Shown in pieces: positions 34,473 to 43,982 of a stretch of DNA of 64,000 nucleotides. How positions within the stretch are numbered: the stretch's first letter is position 1; each line of letters begins with the position of its first letter. The position numbers and the translations under genes were made by a program. The notes beneath the pieces are model-generated. The model saw nothing but the letters and a program-made list of their open reading frames with translations. It was not told the origin of the DNA and did no database searches. The DNA comes from Oxalobacteraceae bacterium OTU3CINTB1 (GTDB lineage: Bacteria; Pseudomonadota; Gammaproteobacteria; Burkholderiales; Burkholderiaceae_D), in assembly GCA_024123955.1 (NCBI GenBank), contig CP099652.1, positions 5,518,001-5,582,000 of the forward strand, written 5' to 3'.

Positions 34473-37178
34473 TTATTCCGCCGGATTGTCGTCCGCCGGG
34501 GTGTCTTGCGCCGAAGCGTCCGCCGCCGGAGCGTCGGCCACCGGTGCATCGACAGGCTTGCCGTCCGGACCAGGTTCCAGCTCGACTTCGTCGATGTCGG
34601 TTTCGACCACGCGCTGCAGGCCGGACAGCTTGGTGCCATCCTCCACCGCGATCAGGGTCACGCCTTGCGTGGCGCGGCCCATCTCGCGGATCTCCGCCAC
34701 GCGGGTGCGAATCAGCACGCCGCCGGTGGTGATCAGCATGATCTCGTCGGTTGGCGTGACCAGGGTCGCAGCCACCACCTTGCCGTTACGCTCGGAGGTC
34801 TGGATCGCGATCATGCCCTTGGTGCCGCGGCCATGACGGGTGTACTCGATGATCGGGGTACGCTTGCCGAAGCCGTTCTCGGTTGCCGTCAGCACCGACT
34901 GCTGCTCGTTTTCCGCCACCAGCAGCGCGATCACGCGCTGGCCTTCGTCCAGGTTCATACCGCGCACGCCGCGGGCGTTGCGGCCCATCGGACGCACGTC
35001 GTTCTCGTCGAAGCGCACCGCCTTGCCGGAGTCGGAGAACAGCATCACATCGTGCTCGCCGTCGGTCAGCGCGGCGCCGATCAGGAAGTCGCCCTCGTCC
35101 AGGTCGACCGCGATGATGCCGGCCTTGCGTGGATTGCTGAAGTCCTTCAGCGGCGTCTTCTTCACGGTACCGAGGCTGGTCGACATGAAGACGTAGTGGT
35201 CTTCCGGGAAGGTCCGGTTCTCGCCCGACAGCGGCAGGATGACGGTGATCTTCTCGTTGTCGGCCAACGGGAACATGTTGACGATCGGTTTGCCGCGCGA
35301 GTTGCGCGAGCCTTGGGGCACTTCCCACACCTTGAGCCAGTACATGCGGCCACGGTTGGAGAAGCACAGGATGTAATCGTGCGTATTGGCGATGAACAGC
35401 TGGTCGATCCAGTCTTCCTCTTTGGTCGCCATGGCCTGCTTGCCGCGTCCACCGCGCTTTTGCGAGCGGTATTCGCTGATCGGCTGCGCCTTCATGTACC
35501 CGGTGTGCGACAGGGTCACCACCATGTCCTGCGGCGTGATCAGGTCTTCGGTGCCCAGATCGGTGGCGTTATGCTCGATGTTCGAACGGCGCGGATCCTT
35601 GGCGCGGTCGCCGAATTCGTTGACCACGTGGGTCATCTCGTCGGTGATGATGGTGGTGACGCGTTCCGGCTTGGCCAGGATGTCCAGCAGATCGGCGATT
35701 TCGGCCATCACGTCTTTGTATTCGTTGACGATCTTGTCCTGTTCCAGGCCGGTCAGGCGCTGCAGGCGCATTTGCAGAATTTCCTGCGCCTGGTCGTCGG
35801 ACAGCTTGTACATGCCGTCGGCCTGCATGCCGTAGTGCTTCGGCAGGTGCTCCGGACGGAAGGCGTCGATGCCGCCGATGGTGTCACCCTCGCCGGTACG
35901 GGCCAGCATCTCGCGCACCAGCGACGAATCCCACGAACGGTCCATCAGGCCCGTCTTCGCGACCGGCGGCGTTGGCGCGGCCTTGATGATGGCGATGAAA
36001 TCGTCGATGTTGGCCAGTGCGACCGCCAGGCCTTCGAGCACGTGGCCGCGTTCGCGCGCCTTGCGCAGTTCGAACACGGTGCGGCGCGTGACCACTTCGC
36101 GGCGGTGCGACAGGAAGCACTGCAGCATCTCTTTCAGGTTCAGCAGGCGCGGCTGGCCGTCGACCAGCGCCACCATGTTCATGCCGAAGGTGTCCTGCAA
36201 CTGGGTCTGCTTGTACAGGTTATTCAGCACCACTTCCGGCACTTCGCCGCGCTTGAGCTCGATGACCACGCGCATGCCCGACTTGTCGGACTCGTCGCGG
36301 ATGTCGGAAATGCCTTCGAGCTTCTTGTCGCGCACGTTCTCGGCGATACGCTCGAGCAGCGACTTCTTGTTGACCTGGTACGGCAGCTCGTCGACGATGA
36401 TGGCCGTGCGGCCGCCGTCCTTGCCGTACTCTTCATAGTGGGTCTTGGCGCGCATCACCACGCGGCCGCGGCCGGTGCGGTAACCGTCGCGCACGCCCGA
36501 CACGCCGTAGATGGTGCCGCCGGTCGGGAAGTCCGGCGCCGGGATCAGCTCGATCAGTTCGTCGATCGAGCAGGTCGGGTTGCGCAGCACGTGCAGCGCG
36601 CCGGCGATCACTTCGTGCAGATTGTGCGGCGGAATGTTGGTGGCCATGCCGACCGCGATACCGGACGAGCCGTTGATCAGCAGGTTCGGGATGCGGGTCG
36701 GCAGGACGGTCGGCTCTTTTTCCTTGCCGTCGTAGTTGGGCTGGAAGTCGACGGTGTCCTTGTCGATATCAGCAAGCAACTCGGCGGAGATCTTGTCGAG
36801 GCGGCACTCGGTGTAGCGCATCGCCGCCGCGCCGTCGCCGTCGACGGAGCCGAAGTTACCCTGGCCGTCGACCAGCATATAGCGCAGCGAAAAGTCCTGC
36901 GCCATGCGGACCAGCGTGTCGTAAATCGAGGCGTCGCCGTGCGGGTGGTACTTACCCATCGTCTCGCCGACCACGCGGGCGCACTTGACGTAGGGACGGT
37001 TCCACACGTTGTTCATTTCATGCATCGCGAACAGAACCCGGCGGTGCACCGGCTTCAAGCCGTCGCGCACGTCCGGCAAGGCGCGGCCCACGATCACGCT
37101 CATCGCGTAATCGAGGTAGCTCTTGCGCATCTCTTCTTCGAGGGAAATAGGGATTGTTTCTTTTGCGAATTGATCCAT
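34473..37178 (-). CDS. gyrA: DNA gyrase subunit A
   Basis: A 901-residue type II topoisomerase subunit, longer than E. coli GyrA (875) because of an acidic Ala/Asp/Glu/Pro-rich tail. The catalytic Tyr lies in [14 protein letters not shown]. The C-terminal GyrA-box is seen as [11 protein letters not shown], and further beta-pinwheel blades follow. In the quinolone region the sequence reads [16 protein letters not shown], so the residue matching E. coli Ser83 is Ala, while Asp87 is kept. The gene begins the gyrA-serC-pheA block and has its own promoter in the 450-base gap before ompA. Confidence 0.97.
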   Translation of the reverse strand: MDQFAKETIPISLEEEMRKSYLDYAMSVIVGRALPDVRDGLKPVHRRVLFAMHEMNNVWNRPYVKCARVVGETMGKYHPHGDASIYDTLVRMAQDFSLRYMLVDGQGNFGSVDGDGAAAMRYTECRLDKISAELLADIDKDTVDFQPNYDGKEKEPTVLPTRIPNLLINGSSGIAVGMATNIPPHNLHEVIAGALHVLRNPTCSIDELIELIPAPDFPTGGTIYGVSGVRDGYRTGRGRVVMRAKTHYEEYGKDGGRTAIIVDELPYQVNKKSLLERIAENVRDKKLEGISDIRDESDKSGMRVVIELKRGEVPEVVLNNLYKQTQLQDTFGMNMVALVDGQPRLLNLKEMLQCFLSHRREVVTRRTVFELRKARERGHVLEGLAVALANIDDFIAIIKAAPTPPVAKTGLMDRSWDSSLVREMLARTGEGDTIGGIDAFRPEHLPKHYGMQADGMYKLSDDQAQEILQMRLQRLTGLEQDKIVNEYKDVMAEIADLLDILAKPERVTTIITDEMTHVVNEFGDRAKDPRRSNIEHNATDLGTEDLITPQDMVVTLSHTGYMKAQPISEYRSQKRGGRGKQAMATKEEDWIDQLFIANTHDYILCFSNRGRMYWLKVWEVPQGSRNSRGKPIVNMFPLADNEKITVILPLSGENRTFPEDHYVFMSTSLGTVKKTPLKDFSNPRKAGIIAVDLDEGDFLIGAALTDGEHDVMLFSDSGKAVRFDENDVRPMGRNARGVRGMNLDEGQRVIALLVAENEQQSVLTATENGFGKRTPIIEYTRHGRGTKGMIAIQTSERNGKVVAATLVTPTDEIMLITTGGVLIRTRVAEIREMGRATQGVTLIAVEDGTKLSGLQRVVETDIDEVELEPGPDGKPVDAPVADAPAADASAQDTPADDNPAE

Positions 37179-37630
37179 TGGCGGGTCGACTGATCTTTGA
37201 CTGTGGGTTATCTTTTAAGCAATGTATGCCGCACTTACTGCACTCCTGCCCTCCCTTTCCTAATTGGAAGGGCAAGCGTGCGATTTTAGCATGCGGGCCG
37301 CGCAACTAACACAAATTGGCCGCCCGCCCAGCACCCATGCCTTGTGTGCGCTACTTCACGCGTTGTAACACCATGTAATATTGATGACACATTACTCAAT
37401 TATTATCGACAATCACGTTGCAACAAAACAACATTTTGGTCGGACGCGACTCGGCGCCATGTTGGCGCCTTTTCACGCCCCCGGATCGCTTGTGGCAAAA
37501 TGATTTAGAAGTTAATTGCTCGTTTCGCAATCGGGAGACAGGCGTGACGCCCCTGCGTGGTAGAATTCGGCCCACGTAATATACGTCGCGCAGTTTTTCT
37601 GCGGATATCACCCCCGAAAGGAAGAAAAAT
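37179..37630. other. Divergent promoter region between gyrA and ompA
   Basis: About 450 bases with no credible gene. It should hold the gyrA promoter on the minus strand and the ompA promoter with a long 5' leader on the plus strand. AT-rich stretches occur at 37365-37440 and around 37575. A GAAAGGAAG ribosome site lies just before the ompA ATG at 37631. No terminator or small RNA was recognised. Confidence 0.45.
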
Positions 37631-38344
37631 ATGAAAAAACTTATTTCGATGTTGGCCGTGTCGGCAGCTTTCGCCGGCTCGGCAATCGCCCAGACCCCAA
37701 CCCCTACCGCGCCACCATACGCGCCAGTCACCCAAGACATCAAGGCTGCTACGCCTAAGAGCGCCTACGTTCAGGATTCGCGCGGCGTGATCGCCCGTGA
37801 CCCGTTCGGCCTGTGCTGGCGCACCGGCTACTGGACCCCGGCCGATGCCGTGCCAGGTTGCGACCTGCCACTGTGCGTTGAGCCAGAGAAACTGGAAAAC
37901 GGCAAGTGCGTAGCACCGCCGCCACCACCGGTTGAAGCGCCTGCGCCGGCCCAGCCAGCTCCGGCCCCAGTACCAGTGCCAGTGCCAACCGCGCAAAAAG
38001 TAAGCTTCGCCGCTGACGCGTTCTTCGATTTCGACAAAGCCGTGCTGAAGCCAGAAGGCAAGTCGAAACTGGACGACGTCACCTCGAAACTGAGCTCGAT
38101 CAACCTGGAAGTCATCATCGCCGTCGGTCACACCGACTCGGTCGGTTCGGATGAGTACAACCAGAAGCTGTCGATCCGTCGCGCTGAAGCCGTCAAAGCC
38201 TACATCATCTCCAAAGGCGTCGATGCTAACCGCGTGTACACCGAAGGCAAAGGCGAGAAACAGCCAGTTGCAGACAACAAAACTGCAGAAGGCCGCGCTA
38301 AAAACCGTCGCGTAGAGATCGAAGTCGTCGGTACCAGCAAGTAA
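37631..38344 (+). CDS. ompA: OmpA-family outer membrane protein
   Basis: A 237-residue exported protein. The signal peptide MKKLISMLAVSAAFAGSAIA ends at AIA-Q. A short N-terminal region with three Cys-containing motifs (FGLCWRTGYW, PGCDLPLCVEPE, GKCVAPPPP) replaces the usual eight-strand barrel. A Pro/Ala/Val hinge (about residues 97-117) leads to the OmpA peptidoglycan-binding domain (FFDFDKAVLKPEGKSKLDDV, VGHTDSVGSDEYNQKLSIRR, NRRVEIEV). This architecture is typical of betaproteobacterial OmpA. Codon use is strongly biased, suggesting very high expression. Two hairpins follow the stop. Confidence 0.94.
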   Translation: MKKLISMLAVSAAFAGSAIAQTPTPTAPPYAPVTQDIKAATPKSAYVQDSRGVIARDPFGLCWRTGYWTPADAVPGCDLPLCVEPEKLENGKCVAPPPPPVEAPAPAQPAPAPVPVPVPTAQKVSFAADAFFDFDKAVLKPEGKSKLDDVTSKLSSINLEVIIAVGHTDSVGSDEYNQKLSIRRAEAVKAYIISKGVDANRVYTEGKGEKQPVADNKTAEGRAKNRRVEIEVVGTSK

Positions 38345-38363
38345 TAAATTGCAGATGCACGCC

Positions 38364-38413
38364 GCCGAGCCGGCGCCCATGCGTTAAGAAATTAACGCTC
38401 CGGCGCCCTCGGC
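38364..38413 (+). repeat. Imperfect hairpin with GAAA loop downstream of ompA
   Basis: GCCGAG, GGCGCC and GCGTTAA on the left pair with TTAACGC, GGCGCC and CTCGGC on the right, closed by a GAAA tetraloop. It sits between the ompA stop and the true terminator and may protect the abundant ompA mRNA from 3' decay (inference). Confidence 0.55.
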
Positions 38414-38420
38414 GCACAGA

Positions 38421-38446
38421 AACCCCGCCCCGGCGGGGTTTTTTTA
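38421..38446 (+). terminator. Rho-independent terminator of ompA
   Basis: CCCCGC (38423-38428) pairs with GCGGGG (38433-38438) across a CCCG loop and is followed by seven T residues. Confidence 0.88.
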
Positions 38447-38496
38447 TGCCCGCTGCTTTAGAATAGCGAATACTTTTGTCACGGAACACCGAGCCC

Positions 38497-39192
38497 ATGA
38501 ACGCCGATCCATTAGAACTACAGAAATTCTCCGACCTGGCCCACCGCTGGTGGGACCCGACCTCGGAGTTCCGCCCGCTGCACGAGATCAACCCGCTGCG
38601 CCTGGAATGGATCAACGCGCGCGTGCCGCTGGCCGGCAAGAACGTCATCGACATCGGCTGCGGCGGCGGCATCCTGAGCGAATCGATGGCGCGCAAGGGC
38701 GCCACCGTCACCGGCATCGACCTGTCGGAAAAAGCTTTGAAGGTGGCAGACCTGCACAGCCTGGAGTCCGGCGTGCAAGTGCGCTACAAGCTGGTCGCGG
38801 CCGAGGAGATGGCGGCGCAGGAGCCGGGCCAGTTCGACGTCGTCACCTGCATGGAGATGCTCGAGCACGTGCCGGACCCGGCGGCCATCGTGCGCGCCGC
38901 CGCAGCGCTGGTCAAACCGGGCGGCCACGTGTTCTTCTCGACCCTGAACCGCAATCCTAAGTCCTACCTGTTTGCCATCATCGGCGCCGAATACGTGCTG
39001 CGCATGCTGCCGCGCGGCACCCACGACTACGATAAATTCATCACGCCGTCCGAACTGTCGCAGTTCGTCCGCAGCGCCGGTCTCGATCTGAAGGGTTTCA
39101 AGGGCATGGGCTACAATCCGCTGACCAAGATTTATTCCCTGAACGAAGACACCAGCGTCAACTACCTGGTTGCCACCACCCGTCCGCTCTGA
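38497..39192 (+). CDS. ubiG: Ubiquinone biosynthesis O-methyltransferase UbiG
   Basis: A 231-residue class I SAM methyltransferase. [20 protein letters not shown] near the N-terminus is diagnostic of Ubi[21 protein letters not shown] binds SAM, and [14 protein letters not shown] is motif II. It performs both O-methylations in ubiquinone synthesis. The ATG at 38497 is preferred over an in-frame TTG at 38476. It is followed by the HAD phosphatase gene after 11 bases, a conserved pair in beta- and gammaproteobacteria. Confidence 0.94.
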   Translation: MNADPLELQKFSDLAHRWWDPTSEFRPLHEINPLRLEWINARVPLAGKNVIDIGCGGGILSESMARKGATVTGIDLSEKALKVADLHSLESGVQVRYKLVAAEEMAAQEPGQFDVVTCMEMLEHVPDPAAIVRAAAALVKPGGHVFFSTLNRNPKSYLFAIIGAEYVLRMLPRGTHDYDKFITPSELSQFVRSAGLDLKGFKGMGYNPLTKIYSLNEDTSVNYLVATTRPL

Positions 39193-39203
39193 TCGATCCG
39201 CCC

Positions 39204-39899
39204 ATGACTACCGCACTGCCGGCGCCGCGCGCCATCCTGTTCGACCTCGACGGCACCCTGGCCGACACCGCCCCCGACCTGGCCGCCGCCGTCAACCTGC
39301 TGCGCACGGCGCGCGGGCTGGAACCGACCGCCTATGAACTGTTGCGCCCGACCGCTTCGGCCGGCGCGCGCGGCATGATCGGCGCCGCCTTCGGACTGAA
39401 GCCGGGCGACGACGGCTTTGCCGAATTGCGCGAAGGTTTCTTCGACAACTACCAGGCGGCGATGGCGGTGCACAGCACCTTGTTCCCGGGCATCGTCGAT
39501 CTGCTGGCCGGCATCGAGGACGCGGGGCTGCAGTGGGGCATCGTCACCAACAAGCCGGCGCGGTTCACCGATCCGCTGCTGCCGCAGATCGGGCTCGGGC
39601 ACGCGGCCTGCATCATTTCCGGCGATACCACGGCGCACGCCAAGCCGCATCCGGCGCCGTTGCTGGAAGCGGCGACGCGCCTGGGCCTGCCGCCGCAGCA
39701 GTGCTGGTACGTGGGCGACGACTTGCGCGACATCCAGGCCGGCCAGGCCGCAGGCATGCCGAGCATCGGCTGCGGCTGGGGCTATTGCGGCCCGGTCGAG
39801 CCGCTCGGCTGGAAGGCCGACCTGGTGCTGGACACGCCGGAACAACTGCTGGCGTTGATGCGCTCGGCCGTGGCCGATAAGGCCCAATTGGCGGCGTAA
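39204..39899 (+). CDS. gph: HAD phosphatase, Gph/MupP type
   Basis: A 231-residue haloacid-dehalogenase phosphatase. Motif I is ILFDLDGTLADTAPDLAAAV, motif II GIVTNKPARF, motif III KPHPAPL and motif IV WYVGDDLRDIQAG. Automatic naming would give phosphoglycolate phosphatase. However, the position directly downstream of ubiG is where Pseudomonas has mupP, the MurNAc-6-phosphate phosphatase of the cell-wall recycling route, so that is a serious alternative. It is co-transcribed with ubiG. Confidence 0.85.
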   Translation: MTTALPAPRAILFDLDGTLADTAPDLAAAVNLLRTARGLEPTAYELLRPTASAGARGMIGAAFGLKPGDDGFAELREGFFDNYQAAMAVHSTLFPGIVDLLAGIEDAGLQWGIVTNKPARFTDPLLPQIGLGHAACIISGDTTAHAKPHPAPLLEAATRLGLPPQQCWYVGDDLRDIQAGQAAGMPSIGCGWGYCGPVEPLGWKADLVLDTPEQLLALMRSAVADKAQLAA

Positions 39900-39941
39900 T
39901 GCCGTATGGCACCGCTTCCATGAATCCATTTAAATAAACTT

Positions 39942-39969
39942 GTTGCTCAAATCGCTTGACAGGTATAGT
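39942..39969 (+). promoter_or_regulatory. Candidate sigma-70 promoter of the first tandem paralogue
   Basis: TTGCTC (39942-39947) and TATAGT (39964-39969) are spaced by 16 bases, about 100 bases upstream of the ATG at 40069. A TTGACA at 39956 has no matching -10 at the right distance. Confidence 0.35.
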
Positions 39970-40068
39970 CTTCGAGTTAGTGCGTAGAAATACTTATTTC
40001 CATTAAACCAATCGACGCTTGATGGAAAGAGGAGCAGCGGACACTTCTCCACTCTTCGTCAGGCCATC

Positions 40069-41106
40069 ATGATCAACCCTGAACAGGCTGCCCCATACCC
40101 GCAGCCCTACCCCGAACAGTTCGCCGATTTCGACGTCCACCAGTTGCCCGAGCACACCAACGCGCCGCAAAGCTGGATGGTCACCGTGGCCGACGCCCGC
40201 TACCACTGGTACGACCTGATCGCCGGCTTCCCGGAACGCCCCGACATCCGCGACCCGGTCGGCCGCTACCAGCGCCGCATGCAGTTCGAACTGGAGGCGG
40301 TGGCCGAAAAACACCATCTGTTCTTCGCCGTCACCCGCCCGCGCGTGCGCTTCGATACCGCCGCCGCCGTGCAATGGGGATTCTTTTCGCTCAAGCTGAC
40401 ATTGCCGCTGCTGGTCGGCGGCGGGCAGGCCAAAGACAGCCTGACCATCGAGCTGACGGTGCCGTTCGCCGCCACGCTGAAAAAGCCGACGGTGACGATG
40501 ACGCCGACCTTCGTCACCCTCAACTGGGGCGGCCTGATCGAGGCGTTTTCGATCCATGACATCCTGCAGACCTATCCCAACCACCTGTCCGCGCCCAGCC
40601 GCGTGTTCCACGTCGGCCAGACCCGCGACCCCGATGCGCGCCTGTCCAGGGCCAGGCTGCCGGCGCTGCAAAAACTGCACGCCCAGCTCGGCGACGACGT
40701 CGACACCCTGCTGCTGGTGCAGAGCATGAACGTGCACGTGATCTGCGACGAGGGCGACGCCGCCGACCTGCCCTGCAACGCCGATCCCCGCGCCGCCGAG
40801 GCGCTGCGGGCCGAACGCATGGACATCGTCGAGGCGGCGCTGATCCGCCATTTCGAGGCTGCCGGCGCGCGCGGTCTGACTTTGGCGCAGCGCAAGCTGG
40901 GCTGCGAACGGTTGGCAGAAGTGCAGCAAATGAATAATCTTGTGCAATTTACCATCGACCTTGAACTGCCCGAGGTTGGCAACTACGACAAGCTGTGCTC
41001 GGACCAGGTGGCGCCGGCGCCGTCCCATCTGCTGAGCTGCTTCATCGCCGACGGCGAGGCCAGGGTGGCCGCGATGCCGGTGCCGCCGGCGAATGGCAAA
41101 CGCTAG
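40069..41106 (+). CDS. Uncharacterised protein, tandem paralogue A, GIY-YIG-like C-terminus
   Basis: A 345-residue cytoplasmic protein without signal peptide or membrane helix. Residues about 33-180 form an unrecognised conserved module (WYDLIAGFPERPDIRDPVGR, LTIELTVPFAATLKKPTVTM, LNWGGLIEAFSIHDIL). Residues about 180-310 read RVFHVGQTRDPDARLSRARL and later DIVEAALIRHFEAAG. The hVGQTxDxxxRL plus E-x-x-LI pattern recalls the YIG, Arg and catalytic Glu elements of GIY-YIG nucleases, though the GIY strand is not clear. It is followed by a close paralogue. The name GIY-YIG-like is inference; no function is claimed. Confidence 0.7.
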   Translation: MINPEQAAPYPQPYPEQFADFDVHQLPEHTNAPQSWMVTVADARYHWYDLIAGFPERPDIRDPVGRYQRRMQFELEAVAEKHHLFFAVTRPRVRFDTAAAVQWGFFSLKLTLPLLVGGGQAKDSLTIELTVPFAATLKKPTVTMTPTFVTLNWGGLIEAFSIHDILQTYPNHLSAPSRVFHVGQTRDPDARLSRARLPALQKLHAQLGDDVDTLLLVQSMNVHVICDEGDAADLPCNADPRAAEALRAERMDIVEAALIRHFEAAGARGLTLAQRKLGCERLAEVQQMNNLVQFTIDLELPEVGNYDKLCSDQVAPAPSHLLSCFIADGEARVAAMPVPPANGKR

Positions 41107-41196
41107 GACGGCGGGCCAGCTGCACCCGCGGGGCGTGAGAATGTGTGACTATTTAGCCGTTTTCAGGAATTGCCAGGTGGAAATGTCACCGGGAAC

Positions 41197-41211
41197 GACT
41201 ATACTATAGTC
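41197..41211. promoter_or_regulatory. Perfect 15-base palindrome upstream of paralogue B
   Basis: GACTATACTATAGTC (41197-41211) has seven-base arms about one central base, 51 bases before the ATG at 41263. It overlaps possible -10 sequence (TATACT or TATAGT), so it could be a repressor operator. Confidence 0.45.
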
Positions 41212-41262
41212 ATTAAAAGTCCCAACAAACGACCGATTAAACGAGACCCTGGAGTGCGCATC

Positions 41263-42378
41263 ATGACGAGCGATTACCCGACCCTAATCGCCGACGACTA
41301 TCCCGACCCTAGCCCGGAAGAACTGGGCATAGGCGAACTGTTTGCCGAATCGCCGGAACCATTCCACGATCTGCTGGCGCCCCCGGCCGAAGCGCTGGAC
41401 GACTTGCTGCCGTTGCTGCCCCAGCGCAGCGCGTCGCCGCAAACCTGGGTGGTCACTGTCGCCGACGCGAAATATCACTGGTACGACCTGGTGGCCGGCT
41501 TCCCCGAACGGCCCGATATCCGCGACCCGGTCGGACGCCAGCTGCGCCGCATCCAGTTCGACCTGGAAGCGACGATGGAAAAGCGGCTGATCTATTTCGC
41601 CGTCAACCGTCCGCGCGTGCGCTTCGATGTCAACGGCAAAACCAGCTGGGGCTTTTTCTCCCTCAAGCTGACGGTGCCGATCGTGGTCGGCGCCGAGGAA
41701 AAACGCGATAGCATCACGATCGAACTGACCGTGCCGTTCGCGGCCACGCTGAAGAAGCCGACCGTGGTCATGACCGACCGCTTCATCACGCTCAACTGGG
41801 GCGGCCTGATCGAGGCGCTGTCGATCCACGACGTGCTGCAACAGTATGAGAACGACTTGCGCTTCCAAAGCAAGGTGCAATATGTCGGCCAGACCAAGGA
41901 CGCGGCCGGCCGGCTGGCGCGCGGGCGCCTGGCGGCGGTGCAGAAGATCCACCAGATCAACAACGAAGACAACGACATGCTGCTGCTGATACAGCGCATG
42001 AACGTCGAGGTGCTGTCCGACGACGGCGATCCGGTCGACATGCCGGTCAACCAGAACGCCATCGCGGCCGACCTGCTGCTCAAGGACCGCGTCGACATCA
42101 TCGAATGCGCGCTGATCCGCTACTTCGAGGGGCCGCAGATGCACGGCCGCAGCGCCAAGGAGGCGGAAGTGCGCAAGCAGCGGGTGCGCGAGGTGCACGC
42201 GACCAACCATCTGGAGAGCTTCCGCATCGACCTGCGCCTGGAGGAGACCGGGCCCTACCACGACCTGTTCTCGCAGCACGCGCCGGTGTCGCGCAGCCAT
42301 GTCCTCGACTGCGCCATCGTCGACGGCGAGGTGATCGTCACGCGCGTGCCCGACAAGGTCAAGCCGGACAAGAAATAG
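41263..42378 (+). CDS. Uncharacterised protein, tandem paralogue B, GIY-YIG-like C-terminus
   Basis: A 371-residue protein, closely similar to the preceding gene over its whole core (by eye about 70 percent identical in WYDLVAGFPERPDIRDPVGR, ITIELTVPFAATLKKPTVVM, LNWGGLIEALSIHDVL). It has a longer acidic N-terminus (PDPSPEELGIGELFAESPEP). The C-terminal part reads YVGQTKDAAGRLARGRLAAV and DIIECALIRYFEGPQ, the same GIY-YIG-like pattern with the key Arg and Glu kept in both copies. The ATG at 41263 has GGAG eight bases upstream; a longer frame from 41170 is ignored. It has its own promoter region with a perfect palindrome, so the pair need not be one transcript. Confidence 0.72.
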   Translation: MTSDYPTLIADDYPDPSPEELGIGELFAESPEPFHDLLAPPAEALDDLLPLLPQRSASPQTWVVTVADAKYHWYDLVAGFPERPDIRDPVGRQLRRIQFDLEATMEKRLIYFAVNRPRVRFDVNGKTSWGFFSLKLTVPIVVGAEEKRDSITIELTVPFAATLKKPTVVMTDRFITLNWGGLIEALSIHDVLQQYENDLRFQSKVQYVGQTKDAAGRLARGRLAAVQKIHQINNEDNDMLLLIQRMNVEVLSDDGDPVDMPVNQNAIAADLLLKDRVDIIECALIRYFEGPQMHGRSAKEAEVRKQRVREVHATNHLESFRIDLRLEETGPYHDLFSQHAPVSRSHVLDCAIVDGEVIVTRVPDKVKPDKK

Positions 42379-42394
42379 CGCCTCCGCCAGCGCT

Positions 42395-42886
<492 letters not shown>

Positions 42887-42955
42887 TTAAGAGTGCATTT
42901 TCCGCCAATTGATTTTGTCATATAGCAATTAAAGTATCTTTGAGGCAGCTACCCG

Positions 42956-43023
42956 TGATATGCTTTGGCAAATCGCACGACCCTTGCTCAAAGAAACCCA
43001 ACCAATTGTTTCCGGCGCGCAAT
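42956..43023 (+). promoter_or_regulatory. Promoter and leader element of the first PEP-CTERM gene
   Basis: TGATATGCTT (42956-42965) fits an extended -10 (TGnTATGCT). From 42993 the leader contains GAAACCCAA and then AATTGTTTCCGGCGCGCAAT, ending at 43023. The same two blocks, with nearly the same spacing, precede the second PEP-CTERM gene (43880-43946), implying shared control. Confidence 0.5.
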
Positions 43024-43065
43024 CACACCGTAATCATTTACTATCTTTTTTTGGGATACTTTGAC

Positions 43066-43743
43066 ATGAAATTCAAGACTGTTTCGACCGCCGCAACCTT
43101 GGTACTGTTGATGTCCGGAGGCGCCGCCATGGCTGCCGCCGGCGGTAACGGCAAGGGCAACAATGGCAACGGCAAAGGCAACGGCGGCAGCACCACGCCG
43201 GTGGTGACCAAGCCGGCGACCGACAAGCCAGCCACCACGCCTGTGATCACCCTTCCACCGTCATCGACATCGTGCGCCGGTGCCAGCATTTCCGTGGCCG
43301 GCGCCAGCTGCATCGGCTTCGTCAGCGGCAATCTGAACGGCAACAAGCCGAGCCTGACCGAGATCAACAGCAACCTGGGCGTATGGGGCGTGCACCTGAC
43401 GGAAGCCGTGGCGTCGACGTCGATGCTGTCCGGCCTGACCGGCAACACCATCAACTTCGCTCAACAGCTGTACGGCGACACCATCGTCAGCATCCACTAC
43501 GGCAACGTGACCGATGTCCTGGGCCATAAACAGAACAACGTCACCGCCTTCTATCGCTTCGACGCTGGCCAGGGCGCCGGCGTGGACAGCTTCACGACCG
43601 CGTTCAACTCGCTGTCGAACGCCACGCTGTACTCGACCGGCAAGGCGCCCGTGTTGGCAGTTCCGGAAGCGGAAACCTACGCAATGATGCTCGCCGGCCT
43701 AGGCCTGATGGGCGTGGTCGCCCGCCGCCGCAAGCAAAAATAA
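43066..43743 (+). CDS. PEP-CTERM sorting-signal protein
   Basis: A 225-residue exported protein. The signal peptide MKFKTVSTAATLVLLMSGGA ends near AMA-A. A Gly/Asn/Lys low-complexity segment (GGNGKGNNGNGKGNGG) and a Thr/Pro linker follow, then a domain of unknown function (SCAGASISVAGASCIGFVSG, YGDTIVSIHYGNV). The C-terminus VPEAETYAMMLAGLGLMGVV plus ARRRKQK is a textbook PEP-CTERM signal (motif, helix, basic tail) processed by exosortase. Such proteins are usually surface or biofilm-matrix components. It is followed by a strong terminator and a shorter paralogue. Confidence 0.9.
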   Translation: MKFKTVSTAATLVLLMSGGAAMAAAGGNGKGNNGNGKGNGGSTTPVVTKPATDKPATTPVITLPPSSTSCAGASISVAGASCIGFVSGNLNGNKPSLTEINSNLGVWGVHLTEAVASTSMLSGLTGNTINFAQQLYGDTIVSIHYGNVTDVLGHKQNNVTAFYRFDAGQGAGVDSFTTAFNSLSNATLYSTGKAPVLAVPEAETYAMMLAGLGLMGVVARRRKQK

Positions 43744-43769
43744 CTCCGCGCCTTCCGCGTGAGAACAGG

Positions 43770-43797
43770 GCCCGGTGCTAGCGCACCGGGCTTTTTT
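43770..43797 (+). terminator. Rho-independent terminator of the first PEP-CTERM gene
   Basis: GCCCGGTGC (43770-43778) and GCACCGGGC (43783-43791) pair around TAGC and are followed by six T residues. A near-identical hairpin follows the paralogue, showing that the terminator was duplicated with the gene. Confidence 0.9.
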
Positions 43798-43879
43798 ATT
43801 GCCATTCGTAAAAATACAACGAAAATTTACTTTGAGCAATTAAATGTATCAAAATAGAAATAGACATGTCAGCAAGTCA

Positions 43880-43946
43880 TGATATGCTTCAACCCATCAG
43901 ACCGAATTGCACAATGAAACCCAAAAAATTGTTTCCGGCGCGCAAT
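43880..43946 (+). promoter_or_regulatory. Promoter and leader element of the second PEP-CTERM gene
   Basis: TGATATGCTT (43880-43889) forms an extended -10 with TAGACA 16 bases upstream (43861-43866). GAAACCCAA and AATTGTTTCCGGCGCGCAAT follow from 43916. The layout copies the region before the first PEP-CTERM gene. Confidence 0.5.
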
Positions 43947-43982
43947 TTATTAACGTAGCCTTTCACATACTGGGATAAAAAT

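Noticed and set aside
34356..37193. Plus-strand 945-codon frame opposite gyrA
   Set aside because: His/Arg/Val-rich shadow; the minus strand encodes full GyrA.
42971..42988. Sigma-54-like promoter before the first PEP-CTERM gene (TCGCACG, four bases, TTGCT)
   Set aside because: The key GG of the -24 element is CG, and the paralogous upstream region has no matching element.
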